Shown: positions 12,865 to 24,199 of the stretch, piece by piece | Numbering within the stretch: the stretch's first letter is position 1 | How the letters are laid out: each line of letters opens with the position of its first letter | DNA from: Agriotes lineatus | Lineage: Eukaryota; Arthropoda; Insecta; Coleoptera; Elateridae | DNA: 64,000 nucleotides | Assembly: GCA_940337035.1 (NCBI GenBank) | Contig: OW679203.1 | Span: forward strand, 79,065,061-79,129,060 | Reading direction: 5' to 3' | The notes under the pieces: model-generated | The model's input: only the letters and a program-made list of their open reading frames with translations | The model's database searches: none | Told to the model about the DNA's origin: nothing | Translations under genes and position numbers: made by a program

Positions 12865-14549
12865 AGCCTATTTTAAAGTTAAATGAGTATTTTGGAGATC
12901 TCCCAAGAGAAGTCGTAAGCACTGCCCGCATTTTCTATTGATGAGGAAGTTTTCCATGATGCGAGTTCATCACCGACATCCAGAAACCCATGATGGGGAC
13001 TTAAAGTAAATCGAATTTATTTCCGTGTCTTTCAGAGTACAATTACTTTGACTATCTTCAGCGAGCCTGTAGCAGTACATATCTTAGCTTCTACAATGAT
13101 ACCGTTCGGTATTAGTTAAACTTAATAGATAGGCAACTTAGTGCATTAACAGTATAAGGGGTTGCCTACCCTTTTTATAAATTTGAAACAGACGTAATAG
13201 AAGGCTCATGGATAAATTATTAAAAACAATAAATAACAGAATTTGCTACTTCCTTTTTGGTTGAAAAAGCAAAAGGACGCTTCTCTGTGTAGAAGCGAAG
13301 CAAATTAAAAGTCCTAGCTTAAAAAGGATACACGCAGACAATAGTAAGGCTTTATTTACTCAATCCAGCATATTATTAAAACATAATAATTTTTCAGGCA
13401 GATAGGATAAATCACACAAACATTTTCTTTCTGAAAAGAGCAGTTATTACTTAACTGGTAGGTAACTAACAAGCTAATACATACAAATCATAATAGAGGG
13501 TTTTCCTTTATTCAGCTCTTAGAGACTCCTCGATAGCTACCAGCTCTTAGGCTTTTTCACTAGTTCGCATCTCCTGGTTGATTATATCTTCACCATGGAA
13601 GAGGGTATTAATGTGCTCCAAGTTGATGAGGAGAGAAAGGACAACTTAGTTAGAAACTGCTAACAAGTTAGGAAATCACTCACCAGTCAAAGACCATTTC
13701 TTTGGTTAGATGAGGGGTTCTTCTCTGTTGATATTGGAAGATGAAGAGGTCCGAATTCAATGGTTCTCTGCATTAACCGTATGTTAATCCTTAAAGAATT
13801 AGATATTGTTAATTAGAATTAGACCAACGTCATAGCTTGAATATAGTTAAATAAGGGCATAAGCCTTAATGATAATCGATAACAGATTAGTTTCAAAGTA
13901 AAAGAATTGTTACTTACCTAGTGTTGATCCTGAATGGCACTTGAATTGGTTTTCAGCTGTCAAGTTAGTATTTCAATCACTTGTCAAATAACAAGCTTTT
14001 GATCATACGGGATTTTTTTTATACTCCCTGGAATGATATCAGCTAAACTAAACACCGATCATTAATTGTGATTAAGGAATTCGAATGAGAAATACGAGGG
14101 TATAGAGAGCTCTTTATATTTTCATCTTACTACTCAGAGGTTATTAGTTAAATATGTATAAGAAATCTCCTGGATACTTATAGATTAATTAATGCAGACG
14201 TTTAATTAGAACAAATTTTAACTTGTCAGAATAAATTAAGATTAGTAAGGAATTGCATAACATTTGTCAAAATTAAAAAGGCATAAACCTTAACAAATAA
14301 CATATAATCAGTGAATTGTAAGAAAGAATACCCAATTATTGTAAACATCTTAAAATTAACACTTTATAATAAAGTTATGGCGCCCATTTCTGTTGATTAA
14401 TGAACTATTATCTTTATGTGAAAGTGAAGCGAACTAAAAAGCCCACATTGGTTAAACCCTAATAGAAACCGTACATTGAGCTAGTCGGAGACGTGTGAGC
14501 CATCCAAGGTAAGTTATAAAATAGGGGCACAAGCCCCACCCTTCTTTTA

Positions 14550-14640
14550 CTCTCAACCCCCCTCCCGCTTAGCAACCGAGCTTGTTACATGTCGTAAACG
14601 GGGAATCCCTTGTAATAATCTGCTCAAACAGGTAGAAGGC
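14550..14640. repeat. Family Y non-coding block, copy 1
   Basis: The block has CCCCCCTCCC followed by GAGCTTGTTACATGTCGTAA and ACGGGGAAT..TTGTAATA. The same arrangement occurs at 47328-47402. Here it lies 1.7 kb from the related open frame, while near 47 kb the two blocks are about 0.2 kb apart, so one copy has gained or lost sequence between them. Confidence 0.55.
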
Positions 14641-15387
14641 GACTTCTGTGGTGTGGGTGATGTACTAACATATCAGTTATAGAGCATACTAAAGGGATTG
14701 CTTCAGTTGCGACTTGTAGCAGATATGCATTAGCTTAATAAAAATGATAAGCTGTTTGCAGATTCACCGTTTGTACTAACCCCAGACGTAAACAGGATAG
14801 TATTAGAGACTAATAGAAATCTTCTAAGTTAGGTAGATTATTATCATTTTACTTAGCTACCAAGCTTACGATTGTTTTAGATCATTATTATTTTCTTCCC
14901 TTTTATTTCTAAATATTGCTGTTGCAATACATATTAAAAACCGTTTGGAGTATATATTCAGTCTTGATCTTTTCTTTCCGTTTTCACTTTCTACTCAATA
15001 ATTATTTTTAGTAACACATTTTGCCTTCCGCTTCACGTTGTTATCAAGCTTCTTCTCTCTTGGATACTTTTGGACAGTTTGATTTGTCTTGCACTTATTT
15101 TTGTCGCAACCTATCAATCAATCGCGACCAACCCAATGTTGCAAGAAAAAGTTCATAAAGCTATATAACTTTTGCGAGTAGAGAAACTGCTTTGGCTTAC
15201 GCAAAACTGTGATAAGTTTAGTATGTCCCTCCGGATGGATGTAAACTCGTTAACTCGAGAATAAATAACCTATTAGGATGACTACTTTGCCAGGATGTGT
15301 GGAATATTTGTGCAAAGAACTGAAAATGTTGTGTGTAAATTCGTTCGCTTTTCTTTATATGTGTATCGATCTGTATTTGCGCTACCA
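14641..15387. other. No recognisable gene
   Basis: AT-rich sequence without recognised coding or repeat structure. 12865-14549, upstream of the preceding repeat block, is the same in character. Confidence 0.5.
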
Positions 15388-15490
15388 ATATTAAGCGGTC
15401 TCGCAACTACCCCGTCAGGGTGGCGTTTCGTAACCCTGCCAGACTGCCCTGAGTCGCGGATACGAATTCCATCTCGGCATAATTATTCTA
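15388..15490 (+). mobile_element. Possible tRNA-derived SINE head
   Basis: TTAAGCGGTCTCGCAACTAC is followed by GACTGCCCTGAGTCGCGGAT, ACGAATTCC and ATCTCGGCATAA. This resembles a decayed tRNA-type promoter: a GCGGTCT A-box-like start, and an anticodon arm followed by a GGWTACGAATTCC B-box-like motif. No second copy was found here, and box A is weak. Confidence 0.35.
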
Positions 15491-16879
15491 AGTTATAAAA
15501 ATATGTCTATATCAATTTCTATTCCTTGTCAGCTATAAATCTCAAATGCTACATTATTGACACTCTCCGCTAACAGGATTGGTAAATAGCTGACTCTACT
15601 TTAAACCGATTTTCTCCGTCTAGGCGAGCACTAATTAGTGTCTGTTATTATTTGCGAATTCTCTTTAGCAGAGGTCATTGCACATATGTGTATAATACGT
15701 ATACTATGATCACTGGAATGCCATATTGAAAGTACTGATTCAATGGATTACAAAAATCAAATGTGTCCTTAGAGGGGGTATCTCAAGAAGAGGTTGACTA
15801 AAACCTACCTACAATGTGCCGAAGTATTGACAAGTGACTTGCACTCTGCCATCATCAATAGATCGTTACTGTTTCCTTTCTCTATTCTAATATTGTCATT
15901 GTTTTATTGCTCCCTTTATACTCTATCCTTGCCTTTGTTTTTTATTGTGCATCAGAGAGCTTCAAACTCTTTCTCACAGTATTTGCACCTCACTTCCTCA
16001 TGCTATCCCTTTATCGTCTGGAACACTTGTTGGTGCATTAATCCTACATGCACCATTGCTATAGAAAAAGTAAAAAGTAAAGAATGTTTTGAAGGCACCC
16101 CGGTTCTTTGTTGGTTGTTTTGGAAATGCACCGAAAATACTATTTGTTGATTGTTTACTTCCGTGCAGGTACTCTCACGTCACATAACGTCGGAATATTA
16201 TTAAACAAAAGGGGTAGAACATCAGACAAGCAATTTCACTACTCCAATGAAGACTTTACTAACTCACCGCTAATCATTTACAACCTGGATGTCAATTTTA
16301 AAATTACACGTTCTTAAAAAACTTGTTCTCAAACAGAAACTCCAGTACGACGAGCATTAATTTTGATTATAATTGTTATAAGTTGGAATTGTATCCCGCG
16401 TTGGGAACTTGCGGTCTAGGGATTATGAAACCCATTTATGTACATATACGCAATTATGTTTGCGGAATTAGCCGGAAAACTAATTTGCATACCTACAAGG
16501 TTAGAAACTACATGTATTGGTTTAAACGGGAAATAATACCGATGAGTATTATGTGTTCGAACAGAATTTCTTCTAAAATGGAAACAGCTAGTGATGATTA
16601 AGTTGACAGTAACGACGTGTTGACAGTTGAGTATATAAAATTTAGTTTCGCATAGAAAAAAAAACTGAGAAAGTAATCATACACGATTATTGTTCCTAAT
16701 AAATCCATTAAGTAAGAAACCTCAGATTAGCAGACGCAGGTAGCGACCGTACTTTAATAATAAACAAAATAAAAATAAAAGTAAGAAAGTAACATCCTAC
16801 ATCGCCAATCTACGTAAATAAAATAAATACGGAATGAAAGCATAAAAACATGCAAGAATAGATTGATAAACTTCATGGA
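15491..16879. other. No recognisable gene
   Basis: Short open frames occur on the plus strand (for example 15794-16150 and 16323-16601) but show no recognised domain. The right part could be decayed 5' coding sequence of the LINE that follows. Confidence 0.5.
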
Positions 16880-17480
16880 GTAACACATCACCTATAATGA
16901 CGACAATGTAGACGAAAAATAAAGTAAACTTAAACATGCCAGATTACTAGCTGCATATGAGAGCTACAAACAACTAAGGTTAATATCACTTATAACCAGA
17001 TACACACCTCAATATTAAAACTCAAAAACCAAAATGGTATTGGACAAAGGGACTCATTAAGCCCGCACCTCTTCAGTTTAATAATAGACGAAATTGTAAA
17101 AGAGATAAAACCCTTTAATTGTATCGAATGGTTTTCAAGAAATTTAATATCTTGTGTTATGCTGACGATACAGTATTGGTGGCGGATAGTGAAAACGAGT
17201 TGGATGACGGACAGAAAAATACAATGGAATCAACACATAACGAGGATGACAATCGACTTTTGAACATAGCAAAAGACCAGAAACCAAGAGACCAAAAAGT
17301 ATTGGACGTTCCTGCAAAAAATGTAGGTGTAGCCTACTGTAAAGAACTTGCTTACGATTATACAGAAGAAATAATAATAAGAAGAAGAACCACGGTTAGA
17401 ATATCCTTTGGTATGCTCAGAAACACAAAGAAATTCGTACACATAGTTCCGTTATATTCAACTCTTCTATTGCGTTCTTG
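16880..17480 (+). mobile_element. LINE reverse-transcriptase relic with YADD motif
   Basis: The plus strand reads GIGQRDSLSPHLFSLIIDEI at about 17037-17097, the equivalent of the G.RQGDSLSPLLFNL..DE motif of non-LTR reverse transcriptases. A frame change follows, then NILCYADDTVLVADSENEL near 17146-17205; YADD is the catalytic palm motif. The later part is decayed and ends near an AATAATAATAAGAAGAAG stretch. The sequence before 17000 is too decayed to read with confidence. Frameshifts between conserved blocks show it is inactive. Confidence 0.78.
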
Positions 17481-17689
17481 AAGTTGGGGTCAACTTTTGT
17501 TAGATCTTAAAAAATTCCAGTAATTCCGATTTAGATGTGCAAATAAAAAGCATGTTTTAATATTAAATAGTTATAGTTGATATATGTATCTAGCTTATAC
17601 ATTTAACCAATTTACTTGAGGAAACTCAAGAGATCGCATATAAAAAAAATCTGTAAAGGACTTTACTCAGAACTTCCACTACAAGTGGA

Positions 17690-17930
17690 CGTTCTGACAC
17701 TAAACAATTTTAAAAATCACAGGAAACTAGGGGTAAAAATATCTTAATATTCCGAATAATACTGAAACTATAAAAGCAAACACTTGGTTATGCAAATTAC
17801 ATCCATTTTCACATAAAAAACATTGCTGGTGGTGGGATTTGAACTAAAGCGCATGTGAATGCGATTTCAACTCCACCTGTGTGTTTGCACACGCTCATGG
17901 CGGAGATTTCTCGTCCGTGCGATCATTAGC
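17690..17930 (-). mobile_element. tRNA-derived SINE family 2, copy 1
   Basis: Read on the minus strand, it has a B-box-like GTTCAAATCCC followed by CACCACCAGCAATG and a T- then A-rich body. A diverged copy in the same orientation lies at 23830-24110, sharing the ACATTGC.GGTGGGA block and the AATAATACTG..AC block about 50-100 bases away. Box A could not be fixed with confidence. Confidence 0.55.
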
Positions 17931-18084
17931 GGTATTAAAACATGTCTTTCTTCTTCAAAGACAAAAACCTTGGATATGAGCAAAAATTACTTTGATTTAA
18001 GTTAACTTTAAGGCAGAATTTTATATTTTTAATATTCTCCCTCTGCATACAATGTATATTTTACCGAATTTTTCTCGGTTTCAA

Positions 18085-18250
18085 GCCATTAAGTCATATA
18101 ATATGCATGCAAAATATCGTCCTCCTCCAGTAAATAGTTTTTGAGTTATACCGGCAGCAGGTAGACAAACAAACAGACAGACAGACTGACAGACATACAT
18201 ACATGCAGACAAACAGACAGACAGACAGGTAGACAGACAAACGGACAAGC
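18085..18250 (+). mobile_element. RTE-like LINE 3' end with CAGA microsatellite
   Basis: TTTTTGAGTTATACCGGCAG runs into a (CAGA)n / (GACA)n simple repeat with variants (18153-18245). RTE-type LINEs typically end in an ...AGTTAT.G.G...ACAGACAGACAG tail of this kind. No coding sequence of the element was found upstream, so this would be a 5'-truncated copy. Confidence 0.5.
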
Positions 18251-18359
18251 CAACTCCTAATAACTAGTTACTTTAGATCAGCTGTATATATTTTGCGGTA
18301 TAACTAAAACATGTACGTTTTTCAAGAAAATTTGTGTTTCTGAACATAAAGGGTGTTTT

Positions 18360-18697
18360 TTAGAGGGATACAACTTTAAATTGAAATAAAACACAGAAAG
18401 ATGTTTTTAATATCCATGAAATTGGCTTTATTTGAAAGATAATTTTATGGCATTTATGTTTGAATATGATTTCGGACATGTGACGGCCGCGGCTGGCGTG
18501 TACATGACGTAATCTGTAGGTCCAATTTTCACACACTCTTCGCAGTAAATCAGGCTGTATTTCGGCAATAACGCGTTGAATGTCGGCTTCCAAGTGCTCA
18601 ATTGTTTCCGGTTTATCGACGTAGACATGCGACTTTACATATCGTCAAAGAAAATAATCTAATGGCGTCAAATCGCACGAAAGAGGTGGCCAGTTAA
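18360..18697 (-). pseudogene. Transposase C-terminal fragment, left arm
   Basis: The minus strand reads SCDLTPLDYFLW, then KPETIEHLEADIQRVIAEI, then LLRRVCENWTYRLRHVHASR and MSEIIFKH. This matches the C-terminal quarter of an arthropod mariner/IS630-type transposase. D of LTPLDYFLW is in the region of the last catalytic aspartate of the DDE/D triad. The N-terminal DNA-binding part and the first catalytic residues are absent. The frame changes once within the arm. Confidence 0.75.
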
Positions 18698-19040
18698 AAA
18701 TCCATTTCGTTTGTGCGATTTGACGCCATTAGATTATTTTCTTGGAGGATATGTAAAGTCGCATGTCTATGATGATAAACCGAAAACAATTGAGCACTTG
18801 AAAGCCAAAATTCGACGCGTTATTGCTGAAATGAAATACAGCCTGATTTACTGCGAAAAGAGTGTGTGAAAATTGGACCTTCAGATTACGTCATGTATAC
18901 GCCAATCGCGGCGGTCACATGCCCGAAATCATATTCAAACATAATTGTCATAAAATTATCTTTCAAATAAAGCCAATTTCATGGATATTAAAAACATCTT
19001 TCTGTGTTTTATTTCAATTTAAAGTTGTATCCCTCTAAAA
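18698..19040 (+). pseudogene. Transposase C-terminal fragment, right arm
   Basis: This is the inverted copy of the left-arm fragment: CDLTPLDYFLGGYVKSHVYD, then KPKTIEHLKAKIRRVIAEM, then a frameshift and stop in the region equivalent to LLRRVCENW. It differs from the left arm by scattered substitutions, so the two arms have been separate for some time. Confidence 0.72.
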
Positions 19041-19367
19041 AAACACCACGTAGAGAACTTACCCATCGACAGTTATTTCGTTTTTGAACTGAAGTTTTAT
19101 AAGTTTTCAATGGGGTTTCACTCGAAGGCATTCCCAGTTTGCTTGCTCAAATTGCAAGTAATGGAATTTACATCTCATGAATAAGTACTCCAGCGAAATC
19201 TCTGTTACCACGTAATTAATAGATATTAACGATACAAGTTCGAGTATGACCATTTTAACGAGTTTGATTGCAATCAAACGAGATTCGTTAAGTTTGTCCA
19301 ATATTTCATAAATTTTATCAATAAATTCTAGTTCAATGTATTCTGGGCCTTGTAAAAAAGAGTGTGG

Positions 19368-19460
19368 TAATATCTATTACCGCATTAAGTGCGGTATAAT
19401 ATCTATCTATAAGCTCACCAAGTGCGGTAACATCCATTACCGCACTGAGTGCTGTAATTA
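19368..19460. repeat. Short array of TGCGGTAATA hairpins
   Basis: Units of the type AGTGCGGTAATATCTATTACCGCACT occur in sequence, each a palindrome: GTGTGGTAATATCTATTACC, GCATTAAGTGCGGTA, AAGTGCGGTAACATCCATTA and CCGCACTGAGTGCTGTAATT. The block could form several stacked hairpins. It may be a MITE or its subterminal repeat. No target duplication was identified. Confidence 0.55.
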
Positions 19461-20119
19461 AGCTCTTAACAATACTCAAATTAATTTGGTAAATAGTCTA
19501 TAACAACACCGATGAAGCTCAACTAACAAACTACTAAATGGGAAGGAATTATGTTTAGTTTTTCAGCAGTAATTTAATAATGCTATTAAAAAACAAAGGT
19601 AAATCATGTGTTTCGAGTTGGGGAAAGGTAAAGGTATAAAAGGTAGTCATTGCGGAAGAGATATGGACAGGATGTCTTGTACTTGAAGCATCAAGAACGA
19701 CCAGTTTTTTCTGTGTAATTTTTCGATTGATTCACTTACTAAGTACTAGAAATACATAAAAAGTATATTTTAAAAAATGTTTTAGAAAATAGAAAGACAG
19801 CCGAGTTTGGTGCCTTCAACATCTAGAGGAGCCCTTTACGCAGAACTTCAGGCAGATAATAAAGTCACCAGGCCGTTCCCAGCTAAGAAAACACGTTGGC
19901 GCTCCCTGGGACGTGCGGCCAGCATCGGAAAGATCAGCAAACCAGGTATTTTGCGAAAGTTTTATCGTCCACAGCCGTTTTATTTGGCTGAAGCCTGCAA
20001 GATTGGAGTTTCCACTACGCATTGCCGCAGTTCCCGATTATCCAGTGCATCTCAGAATCCAGAAATCGATGTGGCGTCATTAGAATTTGTAGGAATTCAA
20101 AGGAAAATTGTCCATTCGT

Positions 20120-20440
20120 TTGCAAGCTAAAACAATTAATCTTGGCGTCACTTGTACGTCACGCTAGAACAAAAGCAGTTAGTATTGTTGCTATGGAGAA
20201 TAATTGTTGCTCACTTGAGGTATTTTGCTGATTTTAGCTTTGATTTAAATTAATTATTGCGATTTATACGAGTGCACACCGCTTTGTGTTTTACGTAAAT
20301 TTTGGGGTTAGCTACTTCAGATTCAGTTTTGGTGCGTTCACAAGTAAAATCCGAGTTAAATTGGAGCTGCTAAAGGTTAGTTTTCTCTACCCAGTTTTTC
20401 TAATTTTACGAACACAGTTTGTGTTTTCCGCTGGTGGTTC
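20120..20440 (+). repeat. piggyBac-like 5' non-coding sequence, copy 1
   Basis: The blocks ACGTCACGCTAGAACAAAAG..TTGCTA and CAGTTTTTCTAATTTTACGAACACAG..TTTG recur in the same order and orientation at 51150-51450. Here they lie directly upstream of a piggyBac transposase start, so they are probably the 5' leader of that element family. Sequence further upstream (19470-20120) was not recognised. Confidence 0.5.
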
Positions 20441-20757
20441 AGAAGCGGATTCATTTCGGAGGTAGTCTTTAATCTGGTATACGATGATAATTACGACGTG
20501 TCGGAAATCTTCATAGAACCTTCCGACCCAAACGTCGTCGCGGACAAAGATTCAGGGGATGAAGATGGAGGTAGGTTTGCGGTTAACCTGAATAGGTGGC
20601 AACTTACAGCAAGTGATGAAATTGTAATGCGCCATAATCGAGAAAAGGGGGAAATCAGCGATGAGAAAGTAGAAGAAGACTTTGAAATTGAAGAGATTAC
20701 TGTACGTGAAGAAAGAGAAATTGACATAATATCAGGAACACATAGAATTAGTTGAAT
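20441..20757 (+). pseudogene. piggyBac-type transposase, N-terminal relic
   Basis: The open frame reads EIFIEPSDPNVVADKDSGDE, then DGGRFAVNLNRWQLTASDEI and acidic sequence to a stop at 20755. It matches the acidic N-terminal region of arthropod piggyBac-derived proteins (IFIEPP....TDEDSGDED.GG..DNL..RQL). Only about 100 of some 570 residues remain; the DDBD catalytic domain and the C-terminal cysteine-rich finger are absent. No ATG starts the frame here, so the true start is lost or upstream. A 5S-derived SINE begins 37 bases after the stop. Confidence 0.72.
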
Positions 20758-20793
20758 AGATTGAGATTTTGTACAATCAACCAAAGTGGTTCC

Positions 20794-21056
20794 GGGTGGT
20801 GTAGCTTGAACAAGCGTCCACGTTCGATCAGTAGAGTTAGGCAACGCTCTTTCTGTTCAGAACTTGGATGGGAGTTACATGGCTGCTTCTCTCGGCGCCT
20901 CGTGATACGGCTGTCACGGAAATAGTTGGTCCCGGATGTCATAATAACATCATGACAGTCGTTAGTGGGGTTGGAAGTCCCCATAAAATGTACAGCGACG
21001 CCTGTAATTGGCCTAACGGCTGTTGGCTGAGTACCAAAATAAAAAAAGAAAAGAAA
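20794..21056 (+). mobile_element. 5S-rRNA-derived SINE, copy 1
   Basis: The head carries a 5S rRNA-like internal promoter: TTCGATCAG.AGAGTTAGGCAACG is followed by CAGAACTTGGATGG, matching box A (AGTTAAGCAACG) and box C (TACTTGGATGGG) of 5S genes. A unique body follows (CGGCGCCTCGTGATACGGCT ... GCCTAACGGCTGTTGGCTGAG), then an A-rich tail. A second copy at 49838-50100 matches along its whole length in the same orientation. This is the SINE3 (5S-derived) arrangement; it would be transcribed by RNA polymerase III. Confidence 0.85.
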
Positions 21057-21780
21057 TTACGAATATAGGGTATGGCCTTTCAAAACTTTGAGTATTATCG
21101 AGACATTTGAGAAATTTATTGATAACGATATAATCATGTTCCTTGTTGAAAAGTCAGAAGCTATGCCCGTTATGCTACCTATAACAAGTGTGTGTATGTG
21201 TTTTGTGTGTAGACTGGTTACTCTACTTTATACACCACTCTTTCCATATTTGAACAAAAACTGATTATCAGCAAGTTTTAAAATTTTATACCCTTTTTTT
21301 GTCAGACCTTCCGTTATCACGAGTGTGATAACAGCGACATTTTTTCTGTTCATTACAAAAGATCAGTAGTGTAAAGCCTTAATCTATTGGATCGATCTAT
21401 AAGCTTTGTATTGATTGTCATATGAGACTTCTCCCTCTTCTGACACTAGGAGGGAAGCGACTTTAATTTTTTCCTTTTCTACCACATTTAAATTTTAGCT
21501 CTTCTTCTTCAACCACTTTAAGTTTTTCTTCTAGACCGGGTAATGGATCTGCTTTATGAGTTCTTCTGCAGTCTCTTCTTTGCACTTCCCAACCTAGAAA
21601 AATTCTCCACTCCGCTTTTATGTATTATTTGAATCAGCTTCTGCATTAAAATGGATAAATAGCAGTTCAGCATCGTGCAGCAGTGTGCCATTGCCGTTAG
21701 ACAACTGAAAAGTGGCACAGCATCTTTTAAAAGCAAAGTGTAGTTGATGTGTGTGTTAACGAAAAGTTCGTTGAAATATA

Positions 21781-22680
21781 CAGTGTCCGCCAAAAAGTCG
21801 ACATAATACGGGAAAACCTTTTATTTTTGATTTTTCAAAAAAACTTTTTTCGTCAATAATTTGTGCTTGTCTAAAAACCTATTTAGCCCTTATCATATAT
21901 ACCGAGTGATTTTTATTTCTTTAGAAAATAAAGTTTTTCGAAATTGTCAAAATCCGAAAAGTGCTATTTTTCGGAAACTAAGATTTCAATGAGATTCTTT
22001 TAAAGCGTGTTATTTTTAGCGAACTGAACAATCTCAAGGACAGAAAACCCCTAATTTTTTTTAACTTTAGCTAAAAATTAATTTTTAATTTTTTTTCATA
22101 TTTTTCAAATTTCACATATCAAGACTTAATATTAAAATTAAATTTTTTTATGTGAAGACTTTAAAGATTTATAGTGGGAACAAATAATATAAAATGTTAA
22201 TTACTTCTTTAGATTTTTTATTCTTTACCGAAAAGTAGTATGTTTGCATAATTTTTACGTTTTTTATGCAAGGTGCCTTTTAGGAAAAATATTTTTCAAT
22301 TCTAATTAATATCTATTTAGATGGCTTCAAGAAACTCTAGCCCTGTTAATGAATTACAGTTACAAAAATCCTGTAAATGTCCTTTTATAGTTATCAAAAT
22401 GAGGAGATTTTTCTTTATCCAATTACATGTTCTAAAAAATTGTCATCCGTGTCAACACATATTAGTGAAGAAGCTCGTGTGCATTAGCGAATCTACTGTA
22501 AGCAAAGGAAACTCGAGTTGTGTGATTGCTCCCATGGTAAGAATGTCTAAAGAACAGATATATTCTTACTGTCATGGCGTAGTAACACTAGAACACACAT
22601 TTATACAGTACAAAATAACTAAAACCGTATCAAACAGTGGTTTGCTGCTTCAAGAGGCTATCAAATTTAAAATGCAGTGA
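21781..22680 (+). mobile_element. Possible mariner/IS630-type element, 5' part
   Basis: CAGTGTCCGCCAAAAAGTCG starts right after a TA (21779-21780), as a Tc1/mariner-type terminal repeat would. About 540 bases of AT-rich sequence follow, then a 119-codon open frame (22321-22680) with KLVCISESTVSKGNSS, resembling the recognition helix (G.SESTV..I.KE) of transposases of this superfamily. The matching right end was not found and no DDE motif is visible, so the copy would be truncated. The assignment of the open frame is tentative. Confidence 0.4.
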
Positions 22681-23829
22681 GTGAGGAAGCGTGCGATATA
22701 ATTGCGGTATAAGGTGTTAGAAGAATACAGTAGTGTTTGAAGCATCCGCCTAGACTAAATAAAAGCTACAGCCGCCAAGTAGCAGCTTCTGCTTGGTAAC
22801 TCTACCCCATTTAATTATTCCTCACGTCAAACCACGTTTCCCGTGACATGAAGCCGGTCTATTTCTATCATTCTTCTGTTTTTGATCCAAATTAAATCGT
22901 ATTTTTTCTTTTAACGCGAAATGCATTAAATTTTTTAACCAACCTGGAGACTAATCTTGACAAGTTAGGTTGTGCACAGCTTAATACAGGTGTATTAAAA
23001 AGCGCACTCGGTGACTAGGCTTGGTATTTATCGACAAAGCTGAAAGTAGGAATGTAGCCACATATGAGAAAAGTAAGCTAGGATACGATTTTCTGTCCTT
23101 CTATCTACGGAGAAATCGAAATGCAAATTTCAACTCACCCCGTCTTTAATAAATCTGCAAACAAATTACCCTTGGGAAATGCAGTGACGTTGATCATTTT
23201 TATTTTTACAAAGTAACTTAATATCTGTTAAGCCGCTGGTTGTTATGAAAACTCTCGGCTTCAATATCTCGAAGGACGGGAGGTATGCGAACAAAAATTT
23301 ACCGCAAAAATATGAAGGTGGAAACGAGCCCATATTTTGTGCCTTTTACATGCTTCTGACGTTTAATATGCTTTGAAGTAAAGCCCAAGTTGGCACTCTT
23401 TGTTATCGGTAGTAAGTAAAGTGGGATTCTCGTTGGTTAACATAATAAGATTAGCCCTGCATGTAGCCTAGTAGTTTGTGGAATTTACTTATGAAGCCCC
23501 GATGGAAATAACACAGTCTCAATTTGATATTAAAGTTTCGTGGCAAATATTTTCCTTATTGAGATATATGTAGGGTAGTGGTTATAGTTTCATATAAAAA
23601 TATTTATTTAAATGTGTCTATTACGATATGGAATACAGCCACATTTAAATTTGTTTGCGACATTAGGGCGTATATGGTAGGTGGTGCACCTACCTTTTCC
23701 AGTATTAACACTGCACCACCCATTGCAGAGACATTTTTCAGTCTGACTTTGTTGATTATTAGTGTTTAACGAGCCACATGGCTGTCCTTGTTCTAATTGT
23801 GCATTTTAAAATTGAATTATAAATAAAAT
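22681..23829. other. No recognisable gene
   Basis: No coding or repeat structure was recognised apart from a short perfect palindrome, GTAGGTGGTGCACCTAC, near 23680. Confidence 0.5.
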
Positions 23830-24110
23830 GGTTACCGAAGATGTTACCAGCTTCTTTAATAAACAATTTGCATTGCAAAAAAGGCAGCTTCAAATGTCTC
23901 TAATAATACTGCAACATTAAAAGGAAGCACTTAGTAATATGAAATACATGAATTCGAAGAGAAAGAAAAAACATTGCAGTCGGTGGGAGTGGAGCTTAAA
24001 CTGTTAGGTTGAATCCAATTACTAGTACTTGCTTATCGTTACATTATAAAGGACTCGATGACAGCAAGGCCGATGGTGCCCGATCGGTGACGATGGAAAC
24101 GTGACATATG
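23830..24110 (-). mobile_element. tRNA-derived SINE family 2, copy 2
   Basis: Diverged relative of the element at 17690-17930, in the same orientation. The shared blocks are AAAAAACATTGCAGTCGGTG (copy 1: AAAAAACATTGCTGGTGGTG) and TAATAATACTGCAACATTAA (copy 1: GAATAATACTGAAACTATAA). Its B-box region is more decayed than in copy 1. Confidence 0.5.
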
Positions 24111-24199
24111 TAGACGATCACAACACGCGCCTACATAGACGGATATTGATCAGTTCCTGTAATAAAATGATTAAATAATTATTTTGCATTTGTACAATT

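Larger units (their letters stand above)
18352..19047. mobile_element. Foldback of two mariner-type element 3' ends
   Basis: The outer ends are inverted copies: GGTGTTTTTTAGAGGGATAC on the left and its complement (GTATCCCTC..AAAAACACC) on the right. The two arms stay complementary almost to the centre (near 18695), so the 696-bp unit is a near-complete palindrome with a loop of a few tens of bases. Each arm carries the same C-terminal part of a mariner/IS630-type transposase, in opposite orientations. A clear TA duplication was not seen at the borders. It would form a long hairpin and cannot make a whole transposase. Confidence 0.75.

Noticed and set aside
18153..18245. CRISPR-like repeat array
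   Set aside because: Simple CAGA/GACA microsatellite with no spacers, in a eukaryotic genome.
23669..23690. Perfect palindrome GTAGGTGGTGCACCTAC
   Set aside because: Too short to mean anything without further copies.
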